Shown here piece by piece: positions 37,498 to 46,756 of a DNA stretch of 64,000 nucleotides. The translations under genes were made by a program, and so were the position numbers. The notes beneath the pieces were generated by a model, which was given only the letters and a program-made list of their open reading frames with translations, did no database searches and had not been told where the DNA came from. The stretch comes from Bradyrhizobium sp. CCBAU 53340. Lineage in GTDB: Bacteria > Pseudomonadota > Alphaproteobacteria > Rhizobiales > Xanthobacteraceae. The stretch is taken from the NCBI RefSeq assembly GCF_015291645.1, contig NZ_CP030055.1:2790001-2854000 (forward strand). Reading direction: 5' to 3'. Positions within the stretch are counted from its first letter, which is position 1. Each line of letters starts with the position of its first letter.

Positions 37498-38346
37498 CTA
37501 GCTCTGCCGCTGCGATTGTGATTGCGACGGCCCGCCGCGGCCGGCCTGCTCGACCTTGACCGCGACCGTCAGCGTTTCCGCCCCGCCGCCATAGCGGGTG
37601 CCGCGCACCGGCGCCGCGCCGAGATAGTCGAGCCCGATCGCGACGCGGACATGGGCATCCGTGGTGCAGATGCTGTTGGCCGGATCGAAGCCGACCCAGC
37701 CGAGATCGGGAACGTAGGCTTCCGCCCAGGCGTGGCCCGCATCCTGATGCACGGTGCCGTCGGAGCGCAGGAAATGGCCGGAGACGAAGCGCGCCGGCAC
37801 GCCGCCGGTGCGGGCGCAGGCGATGAAGATATGCGCATAGTCCTGGCAGACACCGCGCTTGAGCGTGAACGCTTCGGCGGCCGAGGTGCCGCTGTTGGTC
37901 GGGTCCTCGTCGAAGGTCATGTGATCGCTGATCTGCGACATCAGCGTGTGCAGGAAGCCGAGCGTGTCGTTCTCGGCCTCGCTGCGCAGCTGGCGCGCCA
38001 CAGCCGCCATCGCCGGATTGACGGTCGTAAGGTCGGTGGGACGCAGGAACATTCCGGCCGGAAAACGCTCGTCGGCGCCGCGCAGCACGCCGCCGGTATC
38101 ATGGGTCTCGATCAGCCCTTCGGCGGTGATCTTGATGTCGCTGACGGGCCCGCAGGACAGCACATGGGTGACGTTGCCGAACGCATCTTCGTGCATGTCG
38201 AGCTTGGTGTCGGTCGAGACGTCGATCTGCCATTCCGCCACATATTGCCCGTCATGGCTGCAGGGCGTCGTGCGCAGGATCTGGATCACGCTCGTCGCCG
38301 CCGGCTCGTAGCGATAGGTCGTGGTGTGCTGGATTCGCAGGCGCAT
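37498..38346 (-). CDS. Transglutaminase-like cysteine peptidase (Anbu operon)
   Basis: A 282-residue bacterial transglutaminase-like protein. The N-terminal beta region (MRLRIQHTTTYRYE) is typical; the papain-like core has catalytic Cys167 (KRGVCQDYAH), His205 (AGHAWAEAY) and Asp221 (GFDPANS). In Anbu operons this enzyme is thought to hydrolyse or ligate amide bonds. The Ser/Gln-rich C-terminus (QSQSQRQS) is probably disordered. Confidence 0.92.
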   Translation of the reverse strand: MRLRIQHTTTYRYEPAATSVIQILRTTPCSHDGQYVAEWQIDVSTDTKLDMHEDAFGNVTHVLSCGPVSDIKITAEGLIETHDTGGVLRGADERFPAGMFLRPTDLTTVNPAMAAVARQLRSEAENDTLGFLHTLMSQISDHMTFDEDPTNSGTSAAEAFTLKRGVCQDYAHIFIACARTGGVPARFVSGHFLRSDGTVHQDAGHAWAEAYVPDLGWVGFDPANSICTTDAHVRVAIGLDYLGAAPVRGTRYGGGAETLTVAVKVEQAGRGGPSQSQSQRQS

Positions 38347-38360
38347 GGTGTTTTGATTCC

Positions 38361-38385
38361 GTCATTCCGGGCGTCCCGGAACGAC
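38361..38385. repeat. Short palindromic repeat, family A (partial)
   Basis: GTCATTCCGGGCGTCCCGGAACGAC, a minimal version of the family A element, lies inside the Anbu operon between the alpha-E and transglutaminase genes. Confidence 0.55.
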
Positions 38386-38393
38386 TGCGTGGA

Positions 38394-39338
38394 TCAGATC
38401 AAATACTGCTTCGTGATGATTTCGCCCAGCCTGGAATTGTCGGCGATGAATTCCTGAATGAATTCATGCACGCCATGCTGGAAAATGTCGTTCATATTGC
38501 TGTGTTCCAGCCGGTTGCGGATGCCGCGGGCGTGGCGCTGGGCCGGGCCCTGGCGGCCATAGGCGACGCCGATCTGGTCGAGATTGCGCACGAGATTGTC
38601 GTAGCAGCTCGCCAGGGAGCGCGGCAGCGTGCCGTTGAGGATCAAGAGATCGGCGACCAGCCACGGCTTCAGCGTCTCGCGATAGACCCAGTGATAGGCG
38701 GTGAGCGCCGACACCGAGCGCAGGATCGAGCTCCACTGATAGAAGTCGAGCGGGCCGCCGACATGCTCCTCTTCCGGCAGCAGTACGTGATACTTCACGT
38801 CGAGAATCCGCGCGGTGTTGTCGGCGCGTTCCAGGTGCAGGCCGAGGCGCGAGAACCAATAGGCGTCGTTGCGCAGCATGGTCCGGTAGGCCGAGCCGTC
38901 GAAGCGCAGCGAGGTCTCCTGCACGAAGCGCAGGAATTTTGCCAGGTCCTCGCGGGTCGAAGTGCCCTTGCTCCAAAGCGCCTGAAGCTCGATCCAGGCC
39001 GAGTTGATGGTGTCCCACATCTCGCTGGTCAGCGCGGTGCGCACCGAGCGCGAGTTCAGCCGCGCCGCCTCGATGCAGTTCCTGATCGAGGACGGGTTGT
39101 CGGCCGAGAACGAGAGGTAGTCGACGACGTTGTGCTCGTTGGCTTCCTCATGGGTCTGATAGAAGCTCTCCGCGACGCCGGCGGTCAGCAGCGCGGAATC
39201 CCATTCGTTGGTCTTGCCGATATAGGCGGCGGGAAGCGCGGTGACGCGCAGGGTCGCATCGATCGTGCGCGCGAGATATTCGGCCCGTTCGACATAGCGG
39301 GCGAGCCAGTAGAGGTTTTCGGCGGTGCGCGACAGCAT
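38394..39338 (-). CDS. Alpha-E domain protein (DUF403)
   Basis: A 314-residue, all-helical alpha-E protein, beginning LSRTAENLYWLARYVERAEYLAR, the family signature. It always accompanies circularly permuted ATP-grasp proteins and transglutaminase-like proteases and is thought to be a partner in peptide-bond formation. It starts four bases after the ATP-grasp gene. Confidence 0.92.
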   Translation of the reverse strand: MLSRTAENLYWLARYVERAEYLARTIDATLRVTALPAAYIGKTNEWDSALLTAGVAESFYQTHEEANEHNVVDYLSFSADNPSSIRNCIEAARLNSRSVRTALTSEMWDTINSAWIELQALWSKGTSTREDLAKFLRFVQETSLRFDGSAYRTMLRNDAYWFSRLGLHLERADNTARILDVKYHVLLPEEEHVGGPLDFYQWSSILRSVSALTAYHWVYRETLKPWLVADLLILNGTLPRSLASCYDNLVRNLDQIGVAYGRQGPAQRHARGIRNRLEHSNMNDIFQHGVHEFIQEFIADNSRLGEIITKQYLI

Positions 39339-39342
39339 CTCT

Positions 39343-40761
39343 CTACTCGTCCAGAATCCAGGTGTCCTTGGTGCCGCCGCCCTGGCTCGAATTGACCACC
39401 AGGGAGCCTTCCTTCAGCGCGACGCGGGTGAGCCCGCCCGGCACGATCGTCGTGCTCTTGCTGCCCGTGAGCACGAAGGGGCGAAGATCGACATGGCGCG
39501 GCGCAAGGCCACTTGCCGTGCAGGTGGGGCAGGTCGAGAGCGCCAGCGTCGGCTGCGCGATAAAGCCTTCCGGCTCGCGCTTGAGCTTTTCGCGGAACGC
39601 TTCGATCGTCGCCTTGGTCGCAGCGGGGCCGATCAGCATGCCGTAGCCGCCGGAGCCGTGCACTTCCTTGACGACGAGCTCGCTTAGATTGTCCAGCACG
39701 TAAGCCAGATCCTTCGGCTCGCGACAGCGCCAGGTCGGCACGTTCTTCAGGATCGGCTCCTCGCCGAGATAGAACTTCACGATGTCGGGCATGTAGGAGT
39801 AGATCGCCTTGTCGTCGGCGATGCCGGTGCCGACGGCATTGGCGAGCGTGATGTTGCCGGCGGCATAGGCCGACATCAGCCCGGGCACGCCGAGCGCGGA
39901 GTCGGGCCGGAAGGTGAGGGGATCGAGAAAGTCGTCGTCGACGCGGCGATAGATCACGTCGACCCGTTTCAGCCCCTCGGTCGTCCGCATGAACACTTCG
40001 TTGTTCTTGACGACGAGGTCGCGCCCTTCCACGAGCTCGATGCCGAGCTTGTCGGCGAGGAAGGAGTGCTCGTAATAGGCGGAATTGTAGACGCCTGGCG
40101 TGAGCAGGGCGACCGTCGGCTCGCTCGATGCGCCATGTGGCGCGACCGAGCGGAGCGCCGAGAGCAGCTCGTCCGGATAGCGCTCGACCGGCGCCACCCT
40201 GTGGCGGGCGAACAGATCCGGAAACAGCCGCATCATGATCTCGCGGTTTTCCAGCATGTAGGACACGCCGGACGGCGTGCGCGCATTGTCCTCCAGCACG
40301 ATGAAGTCCTCGGCATCGACCCGGACAATGTCGATGCCGGCGATGTGCACGTAAACGTCGTGCGGCACCTGCTGGCCGTTCATCTCGGGCCGGAACACCG
40401 GGTTTTGGAAGATCAGATCATCGGGCACGATCTCGGCGCGGAGGATCTCGCGGCCGTGATAGATGTCGCGCAGGAACATGTTCAGCGCCTTGACGCGCTG
40501 CTTCAGTCCCTTTTCCAGCACCGTCCATTCCTTGCCGGACATGATCCGCGGGATCACGTCGAAGGGGATCAGGCGCTCGGTGGATTCGGAGTCGCCATAG
40601 ACGGCGAAGGTGATGCCGATGCGGCGGAACAGGAGCTCGGCCTCCTGGCGGCGATATTCGAGCGCCTCGGGAGGCGTCTCCTTGAGCCAGCGAGCCAGCT
40701 CCTGATAGGCGGGGCGAAGGTCCCCACCGGGGATATTCATTTCATCAAACGCGACTGCCAT
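39343..40761 (-). CDS. Circularly permuted type 2 ATP-grasp protein
   Basis: A 472-residue amidoligase-type ATP-grasp protein (former DUF404/DUF407). Markers include YHGREILRAEIVPDDLI, DFIVLEDNARTPSGVSYMLENR with metal-binding Glu/Asn, and GSGGYGMLIGPAAT, the ATP loop displaced to the C-terminal side by the permutation. It probably activates a carboxylate to form a peptide bond. First gene of the Anbu operon. The ATG at 40761 is used; ATG at codon 8 is an alternative. Confidence 0.92.
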   Translation of the reverse strand: MAVAFDEMNIPGGDLRPAYQELARWLKETPPEALEYRRQEAELLFRRIGITFAVYGDSESTERLIPFDVIPRIMSGKEWTVLEKGLKQRVKALNMFLRDIYHGREILRAEIVPDDLIFQNPVFRPEMNGQQVPHDVYVHIAGIDIVRVDAEDFIVLEDNARTPSGVSYMLENREIMMRLFPDLFARHRVAPVERYPDELLSALRSVAPHGASSEPTVALLTPGVYNSAYYEHSFLADKLGIELVEGRDLVVKNNEVFMRTTEGLKRVDVIYRRVDDDFLDPLTFRPDSALGVPGLMSAYAAGNITLANAVGTGIADDKAIYSYMPDIVKFYLGEEPILKNVPTWRCREPKDLAYVLDNLSELVVKEVHGSGGYGMLIGPAATKATIEAFREKLKREPEGFIAQPTLALSTCPTCTASGLAPRHVDLRPFVLTGSKSTTIVPGGLTRVALKEGSLVVNSSQGGGTKDTWILDE

Positions 40762-40983
40762 AGATCCCGACTTGTCTCACTGGCCATGCGGCAAGAGTGC
40801 ATGACTTTGAGGAGGTAGCAAGGGGCGGGCCAGCGGGATAAGCATGGAGAGCGGGCATTTGCCTGATGTGGCCGAGAAGGTGCCTGAAAAAATGGCTGAG
40901 GACTGCTTATTTCGGCAGCAAAAGCGCGTGACTTCAACGCGTTACCCCGGCAAATTCGGCGAGACAGGTGAGGGACTTAAGGC

Positions 40984-41721
40984 ATGAGCGAGATCGTTAC
41001 GGCGGGCATTCTGGTCATCGGGGATGAAATCCTGTCCGGCCGAACCAAGGACAAGAATATCGGCTTCATCGCCGAATACCTGACCAATATCGGCATCGAC
41101 CTCAAGGAAGTCCGGGTCGTCTCCGACGACGAGGACGACATTATCGCGGCGTTGAATGCACTGCGGCAACGCTACACCTATGTCTTTACCACCGGCGGCA
41201 TCGGCCCGACCCATGACGACATCACCGCCGACAGCGTTGCCAAGGCCTTTGGCGTCGGCATCGACCACCATCCCGAGGTGGTCGCCCGTTTCAGGGAGCG
41301 CTGGAGCGAGCAGGACCTCAACGAGGCCCGCCTGCGCATGGCCCGCATTCCCGATGGTGCCGAACTGATCCAGAGCGCGACCATCCTCGCCCCCGGCTTC
41401 AAGATCGGCAATGTCATCGTCATGGCCGGCGTGCCGTCGATCATGCAGGCGATGATGGACATCGTCTCGCCCAAGCTGAAGTCGGGCGTGCGCATGCTGT
41501 CCGAATCGGTTCGTGCCAATGCGCGGGAAGGCGACATCGGCAGCCCCTTGAGGGCGATCGCCGCCGCTCACCCCGACACCATCATCGGCAGCTATCCGTT
41601 CATGGACGAGGAGCAGAAGCCCAACACCAATCTGGTGGTGCGTTCGCGCGATGCGGATAAGCTCGCCGCAGCAATGGCGGCGGTGAAGGAAATGCTGGCG
41701 GGATTGAACATCACCCGGTAG
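40984..41721 (+). CDS. CinA/MoaB-like molybdopterin-binding domain protein
   Basis: A 245-residue protein with the MoCF/CinA N-terminal domain: TAGILVIGDEILSGRTKDKN and FTTGGIGPTHDDIT. It lacks the C-terminal nicotinamide-nucleotide amidase domain of full CinA (about 400 residues). Such stand-alone domains are widespread in alphaproteobacteria; activity is unproven. It is 35 bases upstream of the xanthine phosphoribosyltransferase gene. Confidence 0.9.
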   Translation: MSEIVTAGILVIGDEILSGRTKDKNIGFIAEYLTNIGIDLKEVRVVSDDEDDIIAALNALRQRYTYVFTTGGIGPTHDDITADSVAKAFGVGIDHHPEVVARFRERWSEQDLNEARLRMARIPDGAELIQSATILAPGFKIGNVIVMAGVPSIMQAMMDIVSPKLKSGVRMLSESVRANAREGDIGSPLRAIAAAHPDTIIGSYPFMDEEQKPNTNLVVRSRDADKLAAAMAAVKEMLAGLNITR

Positions 41722-41756
41722 CAAATGAGCTGCCGGCAGACGAATGTTAGGAGACG

Positions 41757-42287
41757 ATGATGGCTGGTGAAACACCGCAATTGAGCGCGGAGGAACGGGC
41801 AGGTCGGCCCTTTCCAGTGTCGTGGGACCAGTTCCACCGCGACTGCCGGGCGCTGACCTGGCGTCTCAACGAAGTCGGTCCGTTCCACGCCGTGATCGCG
41901 ATCACCCGCGGCGGCCTGGTGCCGGCCGCGATCGTGGCGCGCGAGCTCGGCTTGCGCGTGATCGATACGGTCTGCATCGCCAGTTACGACCATGACAAGC
42001 AGGGTGATCTCCAGGTTCTCAAGGGCATTTCCGAACAGGCGATGAAACTTGGCGGCGGCACCGGCAAGGGGCTGTTGATCGTCGACGACCTCGTCGACAC
42101 CGGCAAGACCGGCAAGCTGGTTCGCGAGATGCTGCCGGACGCGCATTTCGCCACCGTCTATGCCAAGCCGAAGGGGCGTCCGCTGGTCGATACCTTCATC
42201 ACGGAGGTCTCGCAGGACACCTGGATCTTCTTTCCCTGGGATACTGCGCTGTCCTATCACCCGCCGCTCCGCGACGGCGCGGCGTGA
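41757..42287 (+). CDS. gpt: Xanthine(-guanine) phosphoribosyltransferase
   Basis: A 176-residue type I PRTase. The PRPP motif [15 protein letters not shown] is near residue 103, with [17 protein letters not shown] near residue 48. It salvages xanthine or guanine with PRPP. Tandem ATGs (41757, 41760) follow a TAGGAGA site. Probably co-transcribed with the CinA-like gene. The paired repeat D follows its stop. Confidence 0.92.
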   Translation: MMAGETPQLSAEERAGRPFPVSWDQFHRDCRALTWRLNEVGPFHAVIAITRGGLVPAAIVARELGLRVIDTVCIASYDHDKQGDLQVLKGISEQAMKLGGGTGKGLLIVDDLVDTGKTGKLVREMLPDAHFATVYAKPKGRPLVDTFITEVSQDTWIFFPWDTALSYHPPLRDGAA

Positions 42288-42295
42288 GCTTTCTT

Positions 42296-42430
42296 CACCT
42301 CGCCCCGCGTGCGGGGAGAGGTCGCGCCGAAGGCGCGGGTGAGGGGCACTCTCCGCGAGTCCAGCGCTCACCATATTTGCGGATGCAGCCCCTCACCCCA
42401 GCCCTCTCCCCGTAAGAACGGGGAGAGGGA
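42296..42430. repeat. Palindromic intergenic repeat, family D
   Basis: Left part CACCTCGCCCCGCGTGCGGGG-AGAGGTCGCGCC-GAAGGCGCG-GGTGAGGGG; right part CCCCTCACCCCAGCCCTCTCCCCG-TAAGAA-CGGGGAGAGGG. The two arms are inverted to each other. Only copy in this window. Confidence 0.75.
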
Positions 42431-42444
42431 GACGAGCAGCGCCC

Positions 42445-43062
42445 ATGCCCCTGCAAAACCGCGTCACCCCCACCGGCGACATCATCGCCACCCCACATCG
42501 CGGGATGTTCACCGGCAATCGTGGCATCATCCATGATCCCGCGACCAAGACGCTTCTGAAGAAGCGTTGGTCCTCGCCGGCCTGGCTCACCTGCACCTGC
42601 GAATTCCGCGGCCGCCGCCGCGAGGTGATGGCGCAGCGAAGCTGGACCGAGCTGTTCTTTCTTGATGAGGCCACAGCGCTCGCCGCCGGGCACCGTCCCT
42701 GTTTCTACTGCCGCCGCGACGATGCCAATCACTTCCGGGCCGCGTGGGAGAAGGGCAACCGCGTACACGACGTCCGCATGCACGACATCGACACGGTGCT
42801 GCACCACGAGCGGCTCGATCACGGCAAGAAGCGGCTGCACGCGCTCTTGGTGCCGCTCGACCAATTGCCCGAGGGCGCGATGCTGCAGCAGGGCGAGGCA
42901 AGCTATCTGGTGATGCAGGGCAGGACGCTAAAGTGGTCGGCGGCGGGATATGCCGCGGCGGAGGACGTCCCCGGTGAGGCAACGCTGCTGACGCCGCCGT
43001 CGACACTCCGCACGCTGAACGCCGGCTATCGACCGGTGCTGCACCCCTCCGCGCAGCCCTAG
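42445..43062 (+). CDS. Conserved-looking protein of unknown function with Cys motifs
   Basis: A 205-residue soluble protein, not recognised. A CTC pair (TCTCEFRGRRREVM) and a CFYC pair (HRPCFYCRRDDANHF) are about 45 residues apart, possibly a zinc site; the second resembles Ada-type metal-binding loops. Several His residues (VRMHDIDTVLHHERLDHGKK) follow. Codon usage and position behind repeat D support a real gene. The start at 42445 has the site GGAGAGGGAGA upstream. No operon partner. Confidence 0.75.
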   Translation: MPLQNRVTPTGDIIATPHRGMFTGNRGIIHDPATKTLLKKRWSSPAWLTCTCEFRGRRREVMAQRSWTELFFLDEATALAAGHRPCFYCRRDDANHFRAAWEKGNRVHDVRMHDIDTVLHHERLDHGKKRLHALLVPLDQLPEGAMLQQGEASYLVMQGRTLKWSAAGYAAAEDVPGEATLLTPPSTLRTLNAGYRPVLHPSAQP

Positions 43063-43078
43063 CGCCGAATCCCTTCCA

Positions 43079-44101
43079 TCACCCCAGCTTCTCGCGCGCG
43101 AGCGCGGCGCCGGCGCCGAGTGCCATCAGCTTGGCTTCGGCGATCTCGCGCCGCATCGGCGCCATGCCGCAATTGGTGGTGGCGATGATGTTGCTCTTGG
43201 GCACGAATTTCGAGACGGCGTCGATCACCTGCACGACGTCCTCCGCGGTCTCGACCGTGTCGCTGGCGACGTCGATGACGCCGGCCTGCACGATCTTGTT
43301 CTTCAACAGCGCGAGCAGATCAAGCGGAACCTTGGAGTTGCGGCACTCGATCGCGACCTGCTGAATCGGGCTGGCGTCGATCGCCGGGAAGATCTGCTCG
43401 TACTGCCGCCATTGCGCGCCAAGCGTCTCCTTCCAGTCGGTGTTGGCTTTGATGCCGTAGCCGTAGCAGATGTGCACGGCGGTGGTGCAGGTCAGTCCCT
43501 GCGCGGCGCGCTCCAGCGCCTTGATGCCCCAGTCATTGACCTCGTCCATGTAGACGTTGAAGGCGGGCTCGTCGAACTGCACGAGATCGACGCCGTCGGC
43601 CTGGAGCGCCTTGGCTTCCTCGTTGAGCAGCTCGGCGAAGGCAAAGGCCATCTTGACGCGGTCGCCGTAGTAACGGTCCGCGATGGTGTCGATGATCGTC
43701 ATCGGGCCGGGCAGGGTGAATTTCAGCTTCTTCTTGGTGTGCGTGCGGGCAACGCGCGCCTCAAAGGCATGGACGCGGTCCTTGAGCCGGAGCGGGGCGA
43801 CCACCTGCGGCACCATCGCCTTGTAGCGGTCCTTGCGGATGCCCATCTCGACCTTGTGGGCGAAGTCGATGCCCTCGATCTTCTCCAGGAAGCCGTGGAC
43901 GAAATGCTGCCGGGCCTGCTCGCCCTCGGTAACGATGTCGATGCCGGCGTCCTCCTGGATCTTCAGCCAGATCAGCGTCGCATCGCGCTTGGCACGAAGC
44001 AGCTCGTCGCCGCCGGACTTCCAGGGCGCCCAGAGCATGTTGGGCTCGGCGAGCCATTCCGGCTTCGGCAGGGAGCCGGCGATCGTGGTTGGAAACAGCA
44101 T
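43079..44101 (-). CDS. Methionine synthase II-like (MetE C-terminal domain) protein
   Basis: A 340-residue TIM-barrel protein like the catalytic half of cobalamin-independent methionine synthase: AGSLPKPEW near the start, GPMTIIDTIAD, VQFDEPAFN, and zinc-ligand segments HICYGYG and TNCGMAPM. It lacks the N-terminal MetE duplication. Stand-alone versions act as methyltransferases in methionine or other thiol metabolism; the methyl donor here is unknown. Divergent from the GST gene. Confidence 0.88.
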   Translation of the reverse strand: MLFPTTIAGSLPKPEWLAEPNMLWAPWKSGGDELLRAKRDATLIWLKIQEDAGIDIVTEGEQARQHFVHGFLEKIEGIDFAHKVEMGIRKDRYKAMVPQVVAPLRLKDRVHAFEARVARTHTKKKLKFTLPGPMTIIDTIADRYYGDRVKMAFAFAELLNEEAKALQADGVDLVQFDEPAFNVYMDEVNDWGIKALERAAQGLTCTTAVHICYGYGIKANTDWKETLGAQWRQYEQIFPAIDASPIQQVAIECRNSKVPLDLLALLKNKIVQAGVIDVASDTVETAEDVVQVIDAVSKFVPKSNIIATTNCGMAPMRREIAEAKLMALGAGAALAREKLG

Positions 44102-44222
44102 GGCGGCCCTCCCGGCAGGTTATGTTGCGCCCCTTCCTGCCATGTCCTAACGTCAAGGTACAGAACAACAAAAGTCGCCCTCTATTCCGGCGATGATGAC
44201 AGGGAAGGCCAGAGGACGGGTC

Positions 44223-44924
44223 ATGATCGACCTCCATTACGCGCCGACGCCGAACGGCTGGAAAATCTCGATCATGCTGGAGGAGCTCGGGCTTCCCTAT
44301 CGAGTGAAGCCCGTCAACATCCGCGCCGGCGAGCAGTTCAACCCTGAATTCCTGGCGATCTCGCCCAACAACCGCATTCCCGCGATCGTCGACCACGAAC
44401 CCGCCGATGGCGGCGCGCCGTTCTCGGTGTTCGAGACCGGCGCGATCCTGATTTATCTGGCGGAGAAGACCGGCCGCTTCCTGCCCACGGACTTGCGCGG
44501 CCGTTCCACCACCATCCAATGGGTGATGTGGCAGATGGCAGGGCTGGGGCCGATGCTCGGCCAGCACGGCCATTTCGCGCTCTATGCGGCCGAGAAAATC
44601 CCTTATGCGATCGAGCGCTACCGCGACGAGGCAACGCGGCTCTACGGCGTGCTCGACCGGCAGCTTGCCAAAACCGGCGCCTATGTCGCCGGCGACTATT
44701 CCATCGCCGACATCGCCTGCTTCCCCTGGACCATGACGCACAAGGCGCAGGGTTTTACCCTCGACGACTATCCAAACGTGAAGCGCTGGTACGCCGAGGT
44801 CCGGGCCCGGCCGCAGGTGCAGGCGGGGCTCGCGATCGGAAAGTTTGTCAAAGAGCCGTTCGATGAGGAATCACGCAAGATCATGTTCGGCCAGCGCGCT
44901 AAGGAAGTGTTGGGAAGGAAGTGA
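44223..44924 (+). CDS. Glutathione S-transferase (YfcG/YghU-like)
   Basis: A 233-residue GST: thioredoxin-like start (MIDLHYAPTPNGWKISIMLEE in family position), ISPNNRIPAIVDHE with cis-Pro, and the VFETGAILIYLAEKTG glutathione-binding segment; the helical domain has YSIADIACFPW. It is close to Nu-class disulphide-reductase GSTs. ATG at 44223 follows AGAGGA. An upstream ATG at 44193 is unlikely. Confidence 0.9.
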   Translation: MIDLHYAPTPNGWKISIMLEELGLPYRVKPVNIRAGEQFNPEFLAISPNNRIPAIVDHEPADGGAPFSVFETGAILIYLAEKTGRFLPTDLRGRSTTIQWVMWQMAGLGPMLGQHGHFALYAAEKIPYAIERYRDEATRLYGVLDRQLAKTGAYVAGDYSIADIACFPWTMTHKAQGFTLDDYPNVKRWYAEVRARPQVQAGLAIGKFVKEPFDEESRKIMFGQRAKEVLGRK

Positions 44925-44934
44925 CGGCTACGCC

Positions 44935-45040
44935 GTCATTCCGGGGCGCGCGTAGCGCGAACCCGGAATCCATCGGGCCGCAATAAATTAGGTGAAATGG
45001 ATTCCGGGCTCGCGCCCAAGAAGGCGCGCCCCGGAATGAC
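44935..45040. repeat. Palindromic repeat, family A, double copy
   Basis: GTCATTCCGGGGCGCGCG ... CCCGGAATCCAT and ATGGATTCCGGG ... GCGCCCCGGAATGAC, head to head with a short spacer, like the element at 20347-20487. It separates the GST and HCCA-isomerase-like genes. Confidence 0.8.
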
Positions 45041-45060
45041 GCGAAACACAAGGAAATCCC

Positions 45061-45669
45061 ATGATCGAATTCTTCTTCGACTGCTCCAGCCCCTGGACCT
45101 ATCTCGCCTTCCACAACATCCAGCCTCTGGCCAAAGAACTCGGCGCCGAGATCATCTGGCGGCCGATCTTGGTCGGCGGCATCTTCAACACGGTCAATCC
45201 GAGCGTCTACGCGCAGCGCGAGAAGCCGGTGCCGCTGAAGGCGCGCTACATGAAGAAAGACCTTGCCGACTGGGCGCGCTCGGCGGGTCTGTCGATCAAG
45301 ATGCCGCCCACAGTCTTCCCGGTGAACAGCGTCAAGGCGATGCGCGGCTGCATCTGGCTCGGCAAGGACATGGTGCCGTTCGCGACTGCAGTGTTCGAGG
45401 CCTATTGGGGCGAGGACAAGGACATCTCGCAGGACGCGGTGCTGGCGGAGCTCTGCAAGAAGAGCGGCATCGACGAGCAGAAGTTTCTCGCCGGCATTTC
45501 CGAGCAGGGCATCAAGGATCAGCTCAAGGCCAATACTGAAGAGGTCGTCGCCCGCGGCGGCTTCGGCTCGCCGACCATTTTCGTGAACAAGACCGACATG
45601 TATTTTGGCAACGACCGCCTGCCGTTGATCCGCGAGGCGCTGTTGCGCAGCAAGGCAAGCGCGGCCTGA
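45061..45669 (+). CDS. DsbA-family, 2-hydroxychromene-2-carboxylate isomerase-like protein
   Basis: A 202-residue thioredoxin-fold protein of the HCCA isomerase/kappa-GST type: IEFFFDCSSPWTYLAF has Ser (Ser9/Ser10) instead of the CxxC of oxidoreductases; GSPTIFVNKTDMYFGNDRL is the conserved C-terminal segment. It probably isomerises an aromatic-pathway intermediate with glutathione. Its stop shares one base with the next start (TGATG). Confidence 0.88.
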   Translation: MIEFFFDCSSPWTYLAFHNIQPLAKELGAEIIWRPILVGGIFNTVNPSVYAQREKPVPLKARYMKKDLADWARSAGLSIKMPPTVFPVNSVKAMRGCIWLGKDMVPFATAVFEAYWGEDKDISQDAVLAELCKKSGIDEQKFLAGISEQGIKDQLKANTEEVVARGGFGSPTIFVNKTDMYFGNDRLPLIREALLRSKASAA

Positions 45670-46646
45670 TGGTACGGGCTGTCGTCTGCCGCGCGCTCGG
45701 CGCGCCCGAAACGTTGCGACTGGAAGAGTTTCCGTCGCGCCCGCTGAAGCCGGGTGAAGTCCGCGTCGCGATCCGCGCCGCCGGGCTGAATTTCCCTGAC
45801 GTGCTGATGGCTGCGGGTGAGTATCAGCTCAAGCCCGAGCTGCCGTTCACGCCCGGCATGGAAGCCGCCGGCGACATCACCGAGATTAGCGCGGAGGCGA
45901 GGGGCGTTTCGGTCGGTGACAAGGTCATCGTCAAGATGCGTCACGGCGCGTTCACGGATGAAGCGGTGGTGATGCCGTCGCAACTCACGCCGATGCCGTC
46001 GACCTTCGACTATGCGGAGGCCGCAACCTATCTCGCCGGCCACGGCACCGCCTATCATGCGTTGATCGATCGCGGCCGGGTCGAACCGGGTGAAGTGCTG
46101 CTGGTGCACGGCGCCGGCGGTGGTGTCGGCCTTGCGGCCGTCGAGATCGGCAAGATGCTGGGCGCAACCGTGATCGCGACCGCGTCCAGCGACGAAAAGC
46201 TCGCGGTCGCGAAATCGCGCGGCGCCGATCATCTCGTGCGTTACGACCGCGAGCCGTTTCGCGATGCCGTCAAGCGTATCACCGATGGCCGCGGCGCCGA
46301 TGTCGTGTTCGATCCTGTCGGCGGCCAGGTCTTTGAGGACTCGATGCGCTGCATCGCCTGGGGCGCGCGGCTACTGGTCATTGGCTTCACCGGCGGCATC
46401 GGCTCGGCGAAGACCAATTTGTTGTTGATCAAGGGCGCCAGCGTGCTCGGCGTGCGTGCGGGCGAAGCAGTGCGGAAAAATCCGGCTCTGGGGGAAATGC
46501 GCCTGAAGGCGCTGCTGCAATGGGCGGAGGGGGGCAAGCTGCGCCCGAACATCTCACATCGCCTGCCGCTCGAGGATTTTGCGAAGGCGATGCGGCTGTT
46601 GCTTGATCGCAAGGCGATCGGGCGTGTGGCGCTGGTGATGGAGTGA
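45669..46646 (+). CDS. NADPH:quinone reductase-like oxidoreductase (MDR family)
   Basis: A 325-residue medium-chain reductase without structural zinc Cys residues. It has the GroES-like start (AGLNFPDVLMAAGEYQ), the nucleotide motif VHGAGGGVGLAAVEIGK and FDPVGG. It reduces quinones or enones with NADPH. Translationally coupled to the HCCA-isomerase-like gene. Confidence 0.9.
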   Translation: MVRAVVCRALGAPETLRLEEFPSRPLKPGEVRVAIRAAGLNFPDVLMAAGEYQLKPELPFTPGMEAAGDITEISAEARGVSVGDKVIVKMRHGAFTDEAVVMPSQLTPMPSTFDYAEAATYLAGHGTAYHALIDRGRVEPGEVLLVHGAGGGVGLAAVEIGKMLGATVIATASSDEKLAVAKSRGADHLVRYDREPFRDAVKRITDGRGADVVFDPVGGQVFEDSMRCIAWGARLLVIGFTGGIGSAKTNLLLIKGASVLGVRAGEAVRKNPALGEMRLKALLQWAEGGKLRPNISHRLPLEDFAKAMRLLLDRKAIGRVALVME

Positions 46647-46667
46647 CGGTGCCGTAACGACGGTGCT

Positions 46668-46756
46668 GTAGGGTGGGCAAAGCGAAGCGTGCCCACCACC
46701 TGTCGCGATTGCCAAGAGATGGTGGGCACGGTGCAAGAGCGCCTTTGCCCACTCTA
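46668..46756. repeat. Palindromic intergenic repeat, family C
   Basis: GTAGGGTGGGCAAAGCGAAGCGTGCCCACCA ... ATGGTGGGCACGG ... CTTTGCCCACTCTA. Inverted ends match the copy at 23275-23373. Its right end touches the stop of the convergent crotonase gene. Confidence 0.75.
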
